From assembly GCF_000525835.1 (NCBI RefSeq), contig NZ_AODD01000009.1:62001-126000 (forward strand): a DNA stretch of 64,000 bases, read 5' to 3'. Both the position numbers and the translations under genes were made by a program. Below, in pieces: positions 45,162 to 55,166 of the stretch. The stretch is from Listeria grandensis FSL F6-0971 (GTDB taxonomy: Bacteria > Bacillota > Bacilli > Lactobacillales > Listeriaceae). The notes below the pieces were generated by a model. That model saw nothing but the letters and a program-made list of their open reading frames with translations. It was not told where the DNA came from and searched no databases. Positions within the stretch are counted from its first letter, which is position 1. Every line of letters starts with the position of its first letter.

Positions 45162-46103
45162 TTAGAAGAAGTCGTGCATCATCGCTTTAATTTCTCCCAC
45201 CGATTTGTCCATGTCTTGTTGTTCCTTGTCATTTAGCGGCATTTCAATAATAAACTTGATTCCTTCACGATTTATAACGGCCGTTGAACCGATATAAATA
45301 TCGCGATGTCCGTACTCACCTTCTAAATAAACCGAAAGTGGCAAAATCGCATTTTCATCATTAAAAATCGCTTTTGTGATCCGAGCAAGCGAAATCGCAA
45401 TGCCGTAGTAGGTAGAACCTTTGTACTCGATGATTTCATAAGCTGCGTCACGAACGCGATGGAATAGCTCATCAAGCACTGTATCCGTGATTTCTGGATG
45501 ATCTCGCATCCATTCTTTGATCTGTAAGCCACCAATATTCGCGTGTGACCAGACCGGAAACTGACTGTCGCCATGCTCGCCTAGCGTGTAAGCCTGTACG
45601 TCACGGGCATCAACGCCAACAAGTTCTGCCAGTGCTTGTTGGAATCTCGCGCTATCAAGCGATGTTCCAGAACCAACGACACGGTTCTTTGGCAATCCTG
45701 AGTATTTCCAAACGGCATACGTCAAAACATCTACCGGGTTACTTGCTACGAGGAAAATACCATCAAAACCGCTGGCCATCACGCTATCCACAATGGCTTT
45801 TGTGATTTTTAAATTTTTGCTGATCAAATCGAGCCTAGTTTCACCAGGTGCTTGCGCTGCGCCTGCTGTGATAACAACGAGATCCGCATCGGTACAATCG
45901 TCATAACTCGCTACATAGATCCGTTTTGGCGAAGTGTAAGCTAGGCCGTGCGACAAATCCAACGCGTCACCTGTTTTTTTACCTACATTTAAGTCGATAA
46001 TACCGATTTCACGTGCGATATTTTGCGCAGTCAGTGCGAAGGCATAGCTTGCTCCAACATCTCCCGCTCCTACTAAAATCACTTTTTGTTTGTCTTTACG
46101 CAT
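45162..46103 (-). CDS. ldh: L-lactate dehydrogenase
   Basis: 313 residues. Rossmann start [18 protein letters not shown], Asp in IIDLNVGK (NAD preference), substrate loop [33 protein letters not shown] and the active-site [12 protein letters not shown] with catalytic His. Converts pyruvate and NADH to lactate. ATG 46103 lies inside the end of the P-type ATPase gene (8-nt overlap), with GGAG 9 nt upstream, so expression may be coupled to the ATPase. It may be a second Ldh rather than the main one, since the overlap is unusual for a dedicated fermentation gene. Confidence 0.94.
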   Translation of the reverse strand: MRKDKQKVILVGAGDVGASYAFALTAQNIAREIGIIDLNVGKKTGDALDLSHGLAYTSPKRIYVASYDDCTDADLVVITAGAAQAPGETRLDLISKNLKITKAIVDSVMASGFDGIFLVASNPVDVLTYAVWKYSGLPKNRVVGSGTSLDSARFQQALAELVGVDARDVQAYTLGEHGDSQFPVWSHANIGGLQIKEWMRDHPEITDTVLDELFHRVRDAAYEIIEYKGSTYYGIAISLARITKAIFNDENAILPLSVYLEGEYGHRDIYIGSTAVINREGIKFIIEMPLNDKEQQDMDKSVGEIKAMMHDFF

Positions 46104-48738
46104 ATTTCTCGTCTCCTTTTTGTTTGCGATTTTTAACCGCTTTTTGAATTTCTACAAAAATTAATGGAAAAACTGATAAACCAAATGCTAACAACCAATG
46201 TGTCAAGCTAAGCGGTACCAGGTAAAACATGTTTGCAACTGGTGGAATCAGCACCATCAGTAAAATAATGACCATCGATAGCATCGCGCTAAAAAATAGC
46301 GGTTTGTTCGATAAAAAGCCAATTTTGAAAATGGACTCATCGCTACGAACATTAAAAATATGCGACACGGACGACCAGGCTAAAATAACGAACGCCATTG
46401 TCATCCCAACGTCTGTACTTGCGCCAATGGTAGCATTGATATCAACAAATCTACCGACATAAAATCCGACCAAGGTCACCACGGTAAACACAACGGCTTG
46501 CGTCGCTACTTTCGCACCTAAACCATTCGCAAAAATGCCACTATTTTTCTTCATCGGCGGACGATCCATCACATTCGCGTCTGCTTTTTCACGACTCAAA
46601 CAAAAACCAGGAATCCCATCTGCAACAACGTTAATGAGCAGTAACTGTACTGCCACAACTGGTGCTCCCCAGCCAAGCGTAATCGCGATAAACATGATGA
46701 AAATCTGCGAGAAGTTTGTGCTGAGCAAGAAATAAATCGTTTTGCGAATATTTTCGTACGCCGTCCGACCTTCTGACACCGCATCTACAATGGTCGCGAA
46801 ATTATCATCCGTGATCACCATATCTGCTGCATTTTTTGATACGTCTGTTCCGGTAATTCCCATCGCTGCTCCGACATCCGCCGCTTTCAAAGCGGGTGCA
46901 TCATTGACACCATCTCCGGTCATCGTTACTACTTCGCCATTTTTTTGCCAAGCTTGGACGATCCGAATTTTATCCTCAGGGCTTACTCGGGCATAAACCG
47001 CGTAGTCGCGAACTGTGCGTTCCAATTCTTCCTGCGACATCTCCGCAAGCTCCACGCCAGTAATCGATTTATCGCCTTCTTCCAAAATGCCAATTTCACG
47101 AGCAATTGCAGAAGCGGTCACAATATGGTCTCCCGTAATCATGACTGTTTTTATTCCCGCCTTCTTCGCCGCCAAAACTGCACGCTTACTCTCAGGTCTT
47201 GGCGGATCGATCATGCCTACCATCCCTGCAAACGTCAGATCATGTTCCAGCGCCTCCGCCGTTAAATCTACCGGCATCTCCGTATAACGTTTATAAGCCA
47301 CCGCAATGACCCGCAACGCTTTTTCCGCAAAACGGTCATGGATTTCGCGTGCTTGCTCTAACAACTCCTCCGAAAAGGAAACTGGAATCCTATCAAAAGC
47401 ACCCTTTGTAATCGCTAAGAAACCGTCCTCCACTTCATGAATAGTCGTCATCAACTTGCGCTCCGAATCAAATGGTAATTCAAATACACGAGGCGATTTC
47501 TGTTCCAATGCCTTTTTCGTCAAGCCTTTCTCACCTAGCAACCTGATAATAGAAGATTCCGTCGGGTCACCAATGATATTCTCGACGCCCTCCGTCACTT
47601 CAATCGTTGCATTATTTGATAAGCTCAGCATTTCCAACAGCGCATCTTCTTGCGCGCTAAATGTTTCCTCCACTTTTTTCGGCGTCACACCGACCGACCA
47701 AATTTGCTGAATGCGCATCTTGTTCTGCGTCAACGTCCCCGTCTTATCCGAACAGATAACCGACGTGTTTCCAATCGTTTCCACAGCTGGAATCCGTCTA
47801 ATAATCGTATTTTTCTTCACCATGTTCTGCACGCCGTAAGCCAGTGTAATCGTCACGATCACCGGCAATGTCTCCGGAACCGCAGCAACCGCAAGCGATA
47901 CCGCGATCATCAACATCTCAATCATCGTTTCACCGTGCCATAAGCCGATTCCAAAAACAAGAACACCAGCAACGAGCGCAACAATACTCAGACGCTTCGC
48001 AAGTTCCTTCAAGCGTTTTTGCAGCGGTGTTTCCGTTTTCTTCGTCGCATTAATCAGGCTCGCAATTTTCCCCATCTCAGTCTGCATCCCGGTTTCCACA
48101 ACAATCGCACGCGCGCGTCCTCCCGTGACTAAGCATCCCGAAAACAGCATATTAAAGCGATCTCCAAGCGGTGATGCCTCCGTCACAATCGCATTTGAAT
48201 CCTTTTCCACCGGTAAGCTCTCACCCGTAAGCGCTGACTCCTCGACTTGCAAACTACTGCTTTCAATGATTCGCGCATCCGCCGGAATCATGTCACCCGC
48301 GCCAAGTTCAATCAGATCTCCCGGTACAAGTTGCGTCGCGTCAATCTCCTGCTTCACACCATCACGAATCACCAGCGTCATGTGCGCATTCATGTTTTGC
48401 AAAGCCTCAAGCGCCCGTTCTGCGTTATTCTCCTGATAAATCCCTAACACCATGTTCAGCACAACAATCGCCAAAATCACAATTACTTTCGGATATCCGT
48501 ATCCTGTCGTCACTGCCAGGTACAGAGAAATTGCCGCTGCTACAAGTAAAATAATCGTCGTGATCTCTAGTAAATGATGCCCAATTTTAGCAAGTAATGT
48601 TTCCTTTTGGCCTTCCTCGAACTTATTTGCTCCATGTTCAATTTTTTTCCTCGTTGCAGCACCTGTCGTTAACCCTTTGCTCTCATTCGAATTAAGCGCC
48701 GTAAAAATATCCTGTATTTCTTTTTCCATCCATTTCAT
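46096..48738 (-). CDS. P-type cation-transporting ATPase (P2A, Ca2+-ATPase-like)
   Basis: 880 residues. All P-type landmarks: TGES in the actuator, [15 protein letters not shown] in helix M4, phosphorylation site [47 protein letters not shown] and [13 protein letters not shown] in M6. M4 PEtLP differs from the usual PEGLP of calcium pumps, and M6 retains Asn and Asp. Calcium is likely but Na+/K+ or Mn cannot be excluded. ATG 48738 follows GGAGG by 8 nt; the in-frame ATG 30 nt upstream lacks a site. Followed by ldh with overlap. Confidence 0.92.
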   Translation of the reverse strand: MKWMEKEIQDIFTALNSNESKGLTTGAATRKKIEHGANKFEEGQKETLLAKIGHHLLEITTIILLVAAAISLYLAVTTGYGYPKVIVILAIVVLNMVLGIYQENNAERALEALQNMNAHMTLVIRDGVKQEIDATQLVPGDLIELGAGDMIPADARIIESSSLQVEESALTGESLPVEKDSNAIVTEASPLGDRFNMLFSGCLVTGGRARAIVVETGMQTEMGKIASLINATKKTETPLQKRLKELAKRLSIVALVAGVLVFGIGLWHGETMIEMLMIAVSLAVAAVPETLPVIVTITLAYGVQNMVKKNTIIRRIPAVETIGNTSVICSDKTGTLTQNKMRIQQIWSVGVTPKKVEETFSAQEDALLEMLSLSNNATIEVTEGVENIIGDPTESSIIRLLGEKGLTKKALEQKSPRVFELPFDSERKLMTTIHEVEDGFLAITKGAFDRIPVSFSEELLEQAREIHDRFAEKALRVIAVAYKRYTEMPVDLTAEALEHDLTFAGMVGMIDPPRPESKRAVLAAKKAGIKTVMITGDHIVTASAIAREIGILEEGDKSITGVELAEMSQEELERTVRDYAVYARVSPEDKIRIVQAWQKNGEVVTMTGDGVNDAPALKAADVGAAMGITGTDVSKNAADMVITDDNFATIVDAVSEGRTAYENIRKTIYFLLSTNFSQIFIMFIAITLGWGAPVVAVQLLLINVVADGIPGFCLSREKADANVMDRPPMKKNSGIFANGLGAKVATQAVVFTVVTLVGFYVGRFVDINATIGASTDVGMTMAFVILAWSSVSHIFNVRSDESIFKIGFLSNKPLFFSAMLSMVIILLMVLIPPVANMFYLVPLSLTHWLLAFGLSVFPLIFVEIQKAVKNRKQKGDEKYA

Positions 48739-49195
48739 CCTGATTACCTCCACACTATGTTTCTCCATACGTGATTCCCTACCAAAATAATTGCGCTATT
48801 AAAGTAATCTTACAATTCGTGTCTTGATGGTTTATGTAACAATCATACAGCTATTCTATACTATTCCCGAAAAAAAAAAACTACAACCCCTCCAATAACT
48901 ATTTCTGATCAAAAATAGCATCATTTCAAGATTTACGAGTGGTTCTAGTCTTTATTATGTTATTTACGATGTTGTTTTTAGAATGTCAATGTGTGATCAA
49001 CGACTAATTGCAAATAGTGAAGAAAAGTGCAACTGTATATGACACTTTACAATTCCATTCGTTAGCTTCTCTCTATATACTTCCATTTATAATAATACCA
49101 TAAAACGGCCTCAAACCGTACCACATTGATTTCCTTTTTCAGCCCAAAGTTGTGCGCCGCATAGATTCATTCATGACAATTTTATTTCGTGATAA
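48739..49195. other. Intergenic region without a supported gene
   Basis: About 460 AT-rich bp between the ATPase start and the beta-lactamase terminator. A TATAGAAT-like element on the minus strand near 48855 may be the ATPase promoter. No open frame with a ribosome site and no clear structured RNA seen. Confidence 0.4.
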
Positions 49196-49231
49196 CAAAA
49201 AAAGGAACCCTATGAAACGAGTTCCTTTTCT
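49196..49231 (-). terminator. Intrinsic terminator of the beta-lactamase gene
   Basis: AAAAGGAAC / GTTCCTTTT stem with T7 on the minus strand, about 20 bp past the stop. Confidence 0.88.
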
Positions 49232-49249
49232 CTCGACCTGAGAAATGTA

Positions 49250-50174
49250 TTATAAAGAAAAATAATTACTAAGCACTTTTGCAGCGTCTGCGATCAATTG
49301 ATCGTTGTATTCATCGTCTTTGCCCGCTTTTTTGGAATAGATAATCCATACTAATGGTCTCGTATCCTTTTCCTTAGGATAGATGACCGCGATATCATTC
49401 CTAGTACCATATGATCCAGCACCAGTTTTATCTCCAACAGCGTAACCTTCTGGAACGCCAGCCCGGATTAATTTATCTCCAGTCGTATTATCAATCAACG
49501 TTTGCTTGAAATAATCCAATCGATCAGAAGCCATATTTCCTTTTGTTACAAGGAATGATAGGACTTTCACCATCGCTTCTGGCGTGGTTGTATCACGCTT
49601 ATCTCCAGGCACAGCTTCATTTAATTCTGGTTCAAATCGATCTGCCTGTGTTGTTTTATCACCAATTTTCGCGAGCTCTTTTTGATAGCCTTTAGGTCCA
49701 TTCAATTGATGAAATAAGATATTTCCTGCTGTATTATCACTATACGTCATGGCCGCGTTAATAATTTCCTTAACCGTCATGCCACTTTCCACGTGTTTTT
49801 CTGTAACTGGTGAGTAATCGACTAGATCCTCTTTTGAGAAATAGACACGCTTATTTAGCTGTTCTGCTGTCAAATTTTTAAGTAGTAATCCTCCAGCAAT
49901 CGCTTTGTATGTAGACACATACGCAAATCGTTCTTGTTCATTATAGCTGATTTTCTGATTGTCCTCTAAATTAACACCATAAACACCTAGCGTTGCATCA
50001 TATTTCTTTTCTAGTTTTTTCAACTCGGCATTGGCCTCTGCCAACGCTTTTTCCTGCTTTGTTTCCTTTTTAGTTTTAGTAGCTGTCGCATCCTTATCTG
50101 CCATGCCGCATGCCGCTAAAGCCGTTACTGCAAAAAGAAACATCAATCCTAATAAACATTTTTTTTAAAAACAT
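49250..50174 (-). pseudogene. Class A beta-lactamase, lipoprotein form, apparent +1 frameshift in the signal peptide
   Basis: ATG 50174 with AGGAGGGG 8 nt upstream reads MFLKK, then meets an A8 run (T8 at 50159-50166). With seven A residues it continues CLLGLMFLFAVTALAAC, a signal peptide with lipobox LAAC. The mature part has every class A motif: STYK (Ser70/Lys73), YSDN (Ser130), EPELNEAVPGDKRDTT (Glu166, Asn170) and VGDKTGAGSYG (Lys234-Thr-Gly). The corrected product is about 307 residues. It would hydrolyse penicillins at the outer membrane face. If the frameshift is real, export is lost. A Lys/Thr/Glu-rich spacer follows the lipid Cys. Confidence 0.9.
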
Positions 50175-50293
50175 TCTTCCAACCCCTCCTAATTATATCG
50201 TACAAATACTAATCTACCATACAACATTTAAGGAAAAGTATAGAAAACAGAAAGAAAATATTAATTTTTCCGTCAACGTTGAAAATCATACAA

Positions 50294-50332
50294 AATAACC
50301 ACCGAAATAGCTCATCTGATTTTCAGTGGTTA
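50294..50332 (-). terminator. Intrinsic terminator of the DUF4956-VTC operon
   Basis: TAACCAC..AAA / TTT..GTGGTTA imperfect stem, T-rich 3' end on the minus strand, 22 bp after the DUF4956 stop. Confidence 0.7.
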
Positions 50333-50354
50333 CCCTTCTTGCTATACCTAATGG

Positions 50355-51032
50355 TTATAACTCTGCCTTAATACTCGAAACACGACCCGAGATAACAGGT
50401 AAATTCCCATTTTTAGTACGGATTGCATCGATTAGCTCTTTCTCCTGCTCGATATTTTTCAATTTAATATAATACCGTAACTCCATCAAACTCCCCATAT
50501 TCGTCGTCCGCACTTGCTCCAGTGAGATTTCATATCCATAACGTTGCAATAAGTCATCGAAAAGGTTCGCATAATCAATGTCCTCAGGAATCGAAATACG
50601 GAGACTTCGCTCAGCCACTTTACTTTTCGAGCCAAATCTGGTGCGCGTTAAGACAATCAAAACAACCGCAACAAAGGCAGAGAAGATGAGCGCATACATA
50701 AGATACCCCATTCCTGTTGCTAGGCCAATCCCCATCGACCAAAAAATACTGCTGATTTCGCGCGCACCACCTGCTACAGAACGGAAACGAATCAAGCTGA
50801 ATGCCCCCAGGACAGCGATACCTGTACCAACATTTCCATTAACGAGCATAATAACCGATTGCACCAAGATTGGCAAAATCGTTAACGTCACGATAAAACT
50901 TTGTGAATAGGTGTTGCGGTACATATGGACGCAAGCAACTAATATCCCTAAAAGAACCGAAGCCCCACTGTACATTATTATTTCCCATACATCTAAGTTC
51001 ACCATTGAACTTTTCACTACATTTTCTAACAT
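50355..51032 (-). CDS. DUF4956 membrane protein
   Basis: 225 residues, four N-terminal helices with the family signature GAFSLIRFRSVAGGAREISSIFWSMGIGLATGMGYL, then a cytosolic ferredoxin-like domain (about 145-225). DUF4956 proteins occur next to VTC-domain proteins and are thought to take part in polyphosphate or anionic polymer handling. The stop of the VTC gene and the ATG here share a base (TAATG). AGTAGGAG is 7 nt upstream. Confidence 0.9.
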   Translation of the reverse strand: MLENVVKSSMVNLDVWEIIMYSGASVLLGILVACVHMYRNTYSQSFIVTLTILPILVQSVIMLVNGNVGTGIAVLGAFSLIRFRSVAGGAREISSIFWSMGIGLATGMGYLMYALIFSAFVAVVLIVLTRTRFGSKSKVAERSLRISIPEDIDYANLFDDLLQRYGYEISLEQVRTTNMGSLMELRYYIKLKNIEQEKELIDAIRTKNGNLPVISGRVSSIKAEL

Positions 51033-51742
51033 TATAAAACTCCTACTTTCTGATTAGTTAAATAGCGTCTATATACTTGCTCATATTTGGAAAATTTGGA
51101 TGGATAAAGATCTAATTCTGAAAGTATTCTTACAAACCATAAAGGATAGGCATGCAATGATTTCACTTCCATTAATACATCTATTTCTGGTGCCACAAGT
51201 TCTCCATCGTGACCATTTGCCAACTGGAGATCGTCGTTGCGCCACCTTATTTTCGCATCGAATGTTACTCTAAACTCGTCCTCTTTATACGCACTAAAGG
51301 CTCTTCTATCATACGAAATGATAACTTTAGGCGCGATTATGTCTTTCTTCTTTAGCCAAAAAATTTCGTTACTGATTTGTTGATTTAATCTGTCATCAAA
51401 TTGCTGTGCTTCATCGCTTCTCATATACGCGTCTACTTGACTCAAACGCATCGAAATTCGCCGTTTATAGACAATCCCTTTTAATTTTTTCTTAATTTCT
51501 AAATAAACCATCTGATCATTACTCGGAACCCCGTAAGTTCGAACTCGGAACTTCTCCTTGAATGTAGGTTTTTCACTAGATCGCTTAATTAAATCATAGT
51601 TGTTTGTATCGTAATACAGCGAACAAATTGTGTGTAAGCCGTACTTATCTTCTTTCATGTGCTCAGAAATTCTATCTAACAGCAAGGTGTATTTTTCCTC
51701 ACTCAAGATATATTTCTTTTCTTTCCGTTCAAAAATCTGCAT
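51032..51742 (-). CDS. VTC-domain protein (polyphosphate polymerase-like)
   Basis: 236 residues forming a VTC/CYTH-like tunnel domain: FERKEKKYILSEEKYTLLLDRI, HTICSLYYDTNNYDLIKRS, KEKFRVRTYGV, YLEIKKKLKGIVYKRRISM, KVIISYDRRAF, LMEVKS and SKFSKYEQVYRRYL. The basic and acidic residues that in yeast Vtc4 bind polyphosphate and metal are visible (ERKEKKY, RVRTYG, EIKKK, YDRRAF, MEVK). Together with the DUF4956 partner it forms a conserved bacterial pair. The usual third partner, a CotH-like protein, is absent here. Confidence 0.9.
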   Translation of the reverse strand: MQIFERKEKKYILSEEKYTLLLDRISEHMKEDKYGLHTICSLYYDTNNYDLIKRSSEKPTFKEKFRVRTYGVPSNDQMVYLEIKKKLKGIVYKRRISMRLSQVDAYMRSDEAQQFDDRLNQQISNEIFWLKKKDIIAPKVIISYDRRAFSAYKEDEFRVTFDAKIRWRNDDLQLANGHDGELVAPEIDVLMEVKSLHAYPLWFVRILSELDLYPSKFSKYEQVYRRYLTNQKVGVL

Positions 51743-51775
51743 TACTACTCACCTTTCTAAAACATGTTTATATAA

Positions 51776-51818
51776 ACCAGAAGCGTAACGCGAAAATAGG
51801 CTACGCTTCCCGGCTGGT
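51776..51818 (-). terminator. Possible terminator of the Crp/Fnr gene
   Basis: ACCAG..AAGCGTA / TACGCTT..CTGGT nested arms; the T-run is weak. Confidence 0.4.
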
Positions 51819-51843
51819 ATTCTAAATTCTATTTCTTTATCAA

Positions 51844-52537
51844 TTAATGCAAAGATCCTGATACTTCAAAACCGACCATTTCTTTTAAGGCCTGTATATC
51901 CAAGATTGTAATTGGTTTCGGCGTTAATTTGACAAGCCCCTCTTCTTCAAACTTAGACAGTATCGTCGTTGCGTACTCGCGCGTGATTTGGCAATAGCTA
52001 GCTAAATGGTGTTGACAGATTTCTTTTGGTAAATGTCCTTCTGATTTGCCTAGCTTTTTAGATTCTAAGTGCAACAAGGACGCTGCTACTTTTGCTTTCG
52101 CTGGTAAAAGATTGAACTTGCCATAATAGTTCACGGATTGTGTTAGATTTTCAATGATTTTTAGTAGAATCGAGGTCCCCCAACCTGATTCATCGATTAC
52201 ATTTAAAACGAAGTACGGATCAATGAAATATGCCGTCGTTTCAGAAATCGTTTCTAATTCAAACTGATTGCTTCCCCTTGATAATAATGATGCAAAACCG
52301 ATAAATTCGCCATCTCCAGAGAATGAGATTGTTGTCTCCTTCGTGTTATGGCTTGCCACAACTTTGGTTAGACCTTTTTCTATATAGATGAAAGAACGAT
52401 TATCTGTCACCGTGGCATCGATAACTGTTTTAGCTGGTAATACTTTTTTCTTTGGAATATTTATCAAATGATTTATTGGAAAACAGCAGTATTTCCAGAA
52501 AGTTCTCGTCGATTTCAACGCCAAATGTTTGTAGCAT
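51844..52537 (-). pseudogene. Crp/Fnr-family transcriptional regulator, apparent +1 frameshift
   Basis: ATG 52537, 8 nt after AAGGAGG, reads MLQTFGVEIDENFLEILLFSNKSFDKYSKEK and breaks at an A6 run (T6 at 52444-52449). With five A residues it continues VLPAKTVIDATVTDNRSFIYIEKGLTKVV, a cyclic-nucleotide-binding-type beta barrel (FSGDGEFIGFASLL), then the C-terminal HTH (ICQHHLASYCQITREYATTILSKFEEEGLVKL). The corrected product is about 230 residues, the usual size. PrfA and YeiL-like regulators share this layout, but no ligand can be assigned. It lies upstream of the VTC-DUF4956 pair. Confidence 0.83.
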
Positions 52538-52701
52538 AATGAATGCCTCCTTTTAATTTTCACATAACTTTTTGAGCTTGTTGCTGTAGCAATAGCATCT
52601 CTTAAAACCATTAAATCTTCTTTCAAACTTACTTGATTGGTCATTCTTTGGCGCGGTCGTTAGCAACAATAGCATGTCTTATGCCACCCTAGGCATGGCC
52701 T

Positions 52702-52982
52702 TTAATAGTCGTCGCAATATTTTTTGAGCATTTCTAAAATCGCGATTTCCTCTTCAGAACTGATATGAATAACGGTATTTACTGCTTCTTCAGATACTAG
52801 CCTATTGGCCTCCACCACATCCTCAACATAAACATAATCCCGCGTATAGCCATTTGGCATATCTGCATACATCGTTTACACAGACGGTTTATCCACTAAA
52901 ATATTATTTATAAAAATTAGAACAACACCGCATTCTCCGTTAGGGATTTGGCGTAACATAGTACTCTATATTCAAAACCGTG
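52702..52982 (-). pseudogene. Decayed NAD-dependent nucleotide-sugar epimerase fragment (GalE/extended SDR)
   Basis: The minus strand encodes pieces of an NDP-sugar epimerase: FEYRVLCYA, then (other frame) LRQIPNGECGVVLIFINNILVDKPSV, a stop codon, and YTRDYVYVEDVVEANRL followed by ISSEEEIAILEMLKKYCDDY and a stop at 52702. The order matches YRVLRYANVYGPRQ...RDYVYVEDVVEA of GalE-like enzymes. A short in-frame segment (NVYGP) is missing, a stop interrupts it and the N-terminal half is absent. Unlike the single-base lesions elsewhere, this has several defects and looks like real decay. It sits at the downstream edge of the glycan cluster. Confidence 0.75.
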
Positions 52983-53384
52983 CGTGCTCGCGTAAAAATT
53001 CAAGTATTTTATGATGGCATAAGGGGAAATAAGTTGAGGGGTGTCGCTTTCTTTGACTTTTCAGGGCCTTCAATGATTTTACTTAGGCGCAAGTCAGAGG
53101 GGGTGGATAAATTTTTGATTGGAGCAAATGAAACTTATATCGTCTGTTTGATGAAGATAAAGTGGCTAAAAATAATGCATTACGAATCACAGATCTCTTG
53201 CGAACACAGCATTTACGATATCGCTCGTTAAAAAGCAACATATGTGATGCTACAATGCGTACTCCCCTTTTTTCCAAAAACTGATCAACTCTACTTCAGA
53301 TTCGCAAGCCAACAACCCTGCTATAAAAATATATTGGCTTGGCGTTTTTGAATGTTATCCCTTTTTTATAGCCCTATTGCAAAA
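52983..53384. other. Region between the epimerase remnant and the hydrolase-like genes
   Basis: About 400 bp with no credible gene. A plus-strand frame (52980-53231, 83 codons) has no family and no ribosome site. A hairpin AAGCCAA / TTGGCTT (53306-53340) followed by GGCGTTTTT would be a plus-strand terminator. The composition suggests remnants of lost genes. Confidence 0.35.
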
Positions 53385-54176
53385 TTAAAGCATATACGCG
53401 TCATCATTTAATCGAATCAACTCTGGAAATCCAAAGGGGCGTGATTCGTTGATGTCTCGAATCGTTCGATAAATCAAGTTAGTATGCTCCGTAACGAGTG
53501 GACTATGGCTTTTCCGGTACGAATTGATAATTACTTTTACGCGGACATCTTGTTCTTGTAAATAGTCTTTTAATGCCATTAACTCCGCAAATTGCATATC
53601 GTTTTTCCCTGTATACAAATGGAATGTTGTATTTTTTATCACATCAGGTTGGTAATTTTTTGAGTTAAAGAAAAATGTGTCTATTTCACCCTCCAGTGCG
53701 GTATTGCCCCGATAAAATGCCTCTTTTTCTGTCGGATGATATCGGTCGATAAAACTACTTACTTTCACTTGCGGAACAAGTGCAAAAACATCAGTAATGT
53801 AACGATTCAAAACACCATATACCAAGGCTCCTGTTCCGCCTTTACTACTCCCAAACGCAATCACTTTTTCATACCCGTGCTTAGTAATGAATTGCTCTAA
53901 CTCCTCATTTAACTCATTGTAAATCGCCTTGCCACCGTCGAACAAATACCACCCATAACTATCTGAAAAGCAATCTTGAACGAATAGATAATCGCTCTCT
54001 TTATAGTCCATACAAAAATTCATCCAGTTGTATCGTTCATGCAGCTTTTTGATTTTTGCATGATCTGCAGTACCATTTAAGACGCTTGGTACCTCGTCTA
54101 AAACTTTCTTACTGACTGATTGGAAAACAAGGATCAGATGTTTACTCCCATTCTTCAAATGTCTGCCATGTAACAT
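53385..54176 (-). CDS. Alpha/beta-hydrolase-like protein of the glycan cluster (XcbB/CpsF- or Asp2-like)
   Basis: 263 residues. Nucleophile-elbow motif GSSKGG (109-114, Ser111 as candidate nucleophile) after VIAFG, then ALVYGVLNRY; FHLYTGKNDMQ may hold the acid and SYRKSHSPLVTEH the His. This GSSKGG pattern is typical of XcbB/CpsF capsule proteins and Asp2 of the accessory Sec system, which act on or modify surface glycans. ATG 54176 follows AAGGTG by 5 nt. Last intact gene of the cluster. Biochemical role unknown. Confidence 0.7.
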   Translation of the reverse strand: MLHGRHLKNGSKHLILVFQSVSKKVLDEVPSVLNGTADHAKIKKLHERYNWMNFCMDYKESDYLFVQDCFSDSYGWYLFDGGKAIYNELNEELEQFITKHGYEKVIAFGSSKGGTGALVYGVLNRYITDVFALVPQVKVSSFIDRYHPTEKEAFYRGNTALEGEIDTFFFNSKNYQPDVIKNTTFHLYTGKNDMQFAELMALKDYLQEQDVRVKVIINSYRKSHSPLVTEHTNLIYRTIRDINESRPFGFPELIRLNDDAYML

Positions 54177-54200
54177 AATTTCACCTTTTCCATTATCATT

Positions 54201-55166
54201 TTAGAAATCCACCGCGACGGTAATGCGGATTTTTCCTGAGTTTTTTGTGATTGTTTCTTTGTTTCGCTTGATGAATACTTTAACAAAATAACTGCCACCA
54301 TCCTCAGCTGTATAGCGATATTGAGGACTTTTTTGGTATTTTGTTTTATGCAATGCTTCTTGTTCTCCAATTTTATAGAAGTAATAAGCAAATTCAATGC
54401 TCGGGTCTTTCATTAAATAATCGGGTAACACACATTCCGCGAGTATTTTGCTGTCATTTTGCCAAGCGATGATTTCCTCGCAAGTCAATTGATTCGTGCG
54501 CTCACACAATTCGCTTTTCAAGAAGTCTGGGAAACCTGCTACGCCTAGATTACGACGGCGACAAACCGTGCTCAACACTTGTTTATCCTTCAAGACACCT
54601 AATAGATATTTCGTCTCATCTTCATAATTCTTTGAGCTAGATCCGCTGTAGAAGTATATCTGGGGACGATTGAAGTCCTCGATGTGCAGTTGTGCAAATT
54701 GATGATCGACACGTTGATTTCCTTTCAGAGATGCTTTGACCACATTCTGATGAAAAACATAGTGGTTTTTCAAACTTTTTGGGTCGCCCGCAATCGTGTG
54801 GTTGTAATGGAATCGCATGGCAAAATAAATCGCTACCGTTCCACTTTCGCCATATCCAGTAATAATGATATTTTTGCGATTCACTTTCAGTTTTTTAGCG
54901 ACAGATTCCACAAGTTCATTCGTCACTTTTTCATATTGTGCCAGCGTGATTTTGTTATTCTCCTTGGCAGGCGGCATTAGAAACAGTCGGTGATGGATAT
55001 CCGTATTACTCGCTTCGCCTAAATAGTCAAACGGTTTGTCTGCATTGTCAAGCTCCGCAAAACAAACAAGAAGGTACTCACTAGCCGGGCTCGATTTAGC
55101 AATATGATATTGTACTGGTGTTTTTCCCGCTACTACTTCCATCTCAAAGCTTGTTGCTCGCTCCAT
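54201..55166 (-). CDS. Alpha/beta-hydrolase-like protein with C-terminal beta domain (Asp2-like)
   Basis: 321 residues. The central part reads NIIITGYGESGTVAIYFAMRFHYN, an elbow in which the GxSxG site is GESGT, with the last Gly replaced. HTIAGDPKS follows. The C-terminal 80 residues are a beta-sandwich-like module (EFAYYFYKIGEQE, YRYTAEDGGSYFVKVFIKR). The two-part layout recalls Asp2. It starts with ATG 55166 after AAAGGAGG and overlaps the glycosyltransferase gene by 23 nt. It forms a pair with the next hydrolase-like gene, 24 bp downstream. The altered elbow raises doubt about catalysis. Confidence 0.65.
   Translation of the reverse strand: MERATSFEMEVVAGKTPVQYHIAKSSPASEYLLVCFAELDNADKPFDYLGEASNTDIHHRLFLMPPAKENNKITLAQYEKVTNELVESVAKKLKVNRKNIIITGYGESGTVAIYFAMRFHYNHTIAGDPKSLKNHYVFHQNVVKASLKGNQRVDHQFAQLHIEDFNRPQIYFYSGSSSKNYEDETKYLLGVLKDKQVLSTVCRRRNLGVAGFPDFLKSELCERTNQLTCEEIIAWQNDSKILAECVLPDYLMKDPSIEFAYYFYKIGEQEALHKTKYQKSPQYRYTAEDGGSYFVKVFIKRNKETITKNSGKIRITVAVDF

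Noticed and set aside
45018-45236. Plus-strand frame of 72 codons downstream of ldh
   Set aside because: Overlaps the end of ldh in antisense and a repeat-like segment, without a ribosome site.
49250-50174. Penicillin-binding protein or D,D-peptidase instead of beta-lactamase
   Set aside because: The Glu166 omega-loop region EPELN with SDN and KTG in class A spacing is diagnostic of a beta-lactamase.
52980-53231. Plus-strand open frame of 83 codons
   Set aside because: No ribosome site, no recognisable family, lies in decayed sequence; other frames look equally plausible.
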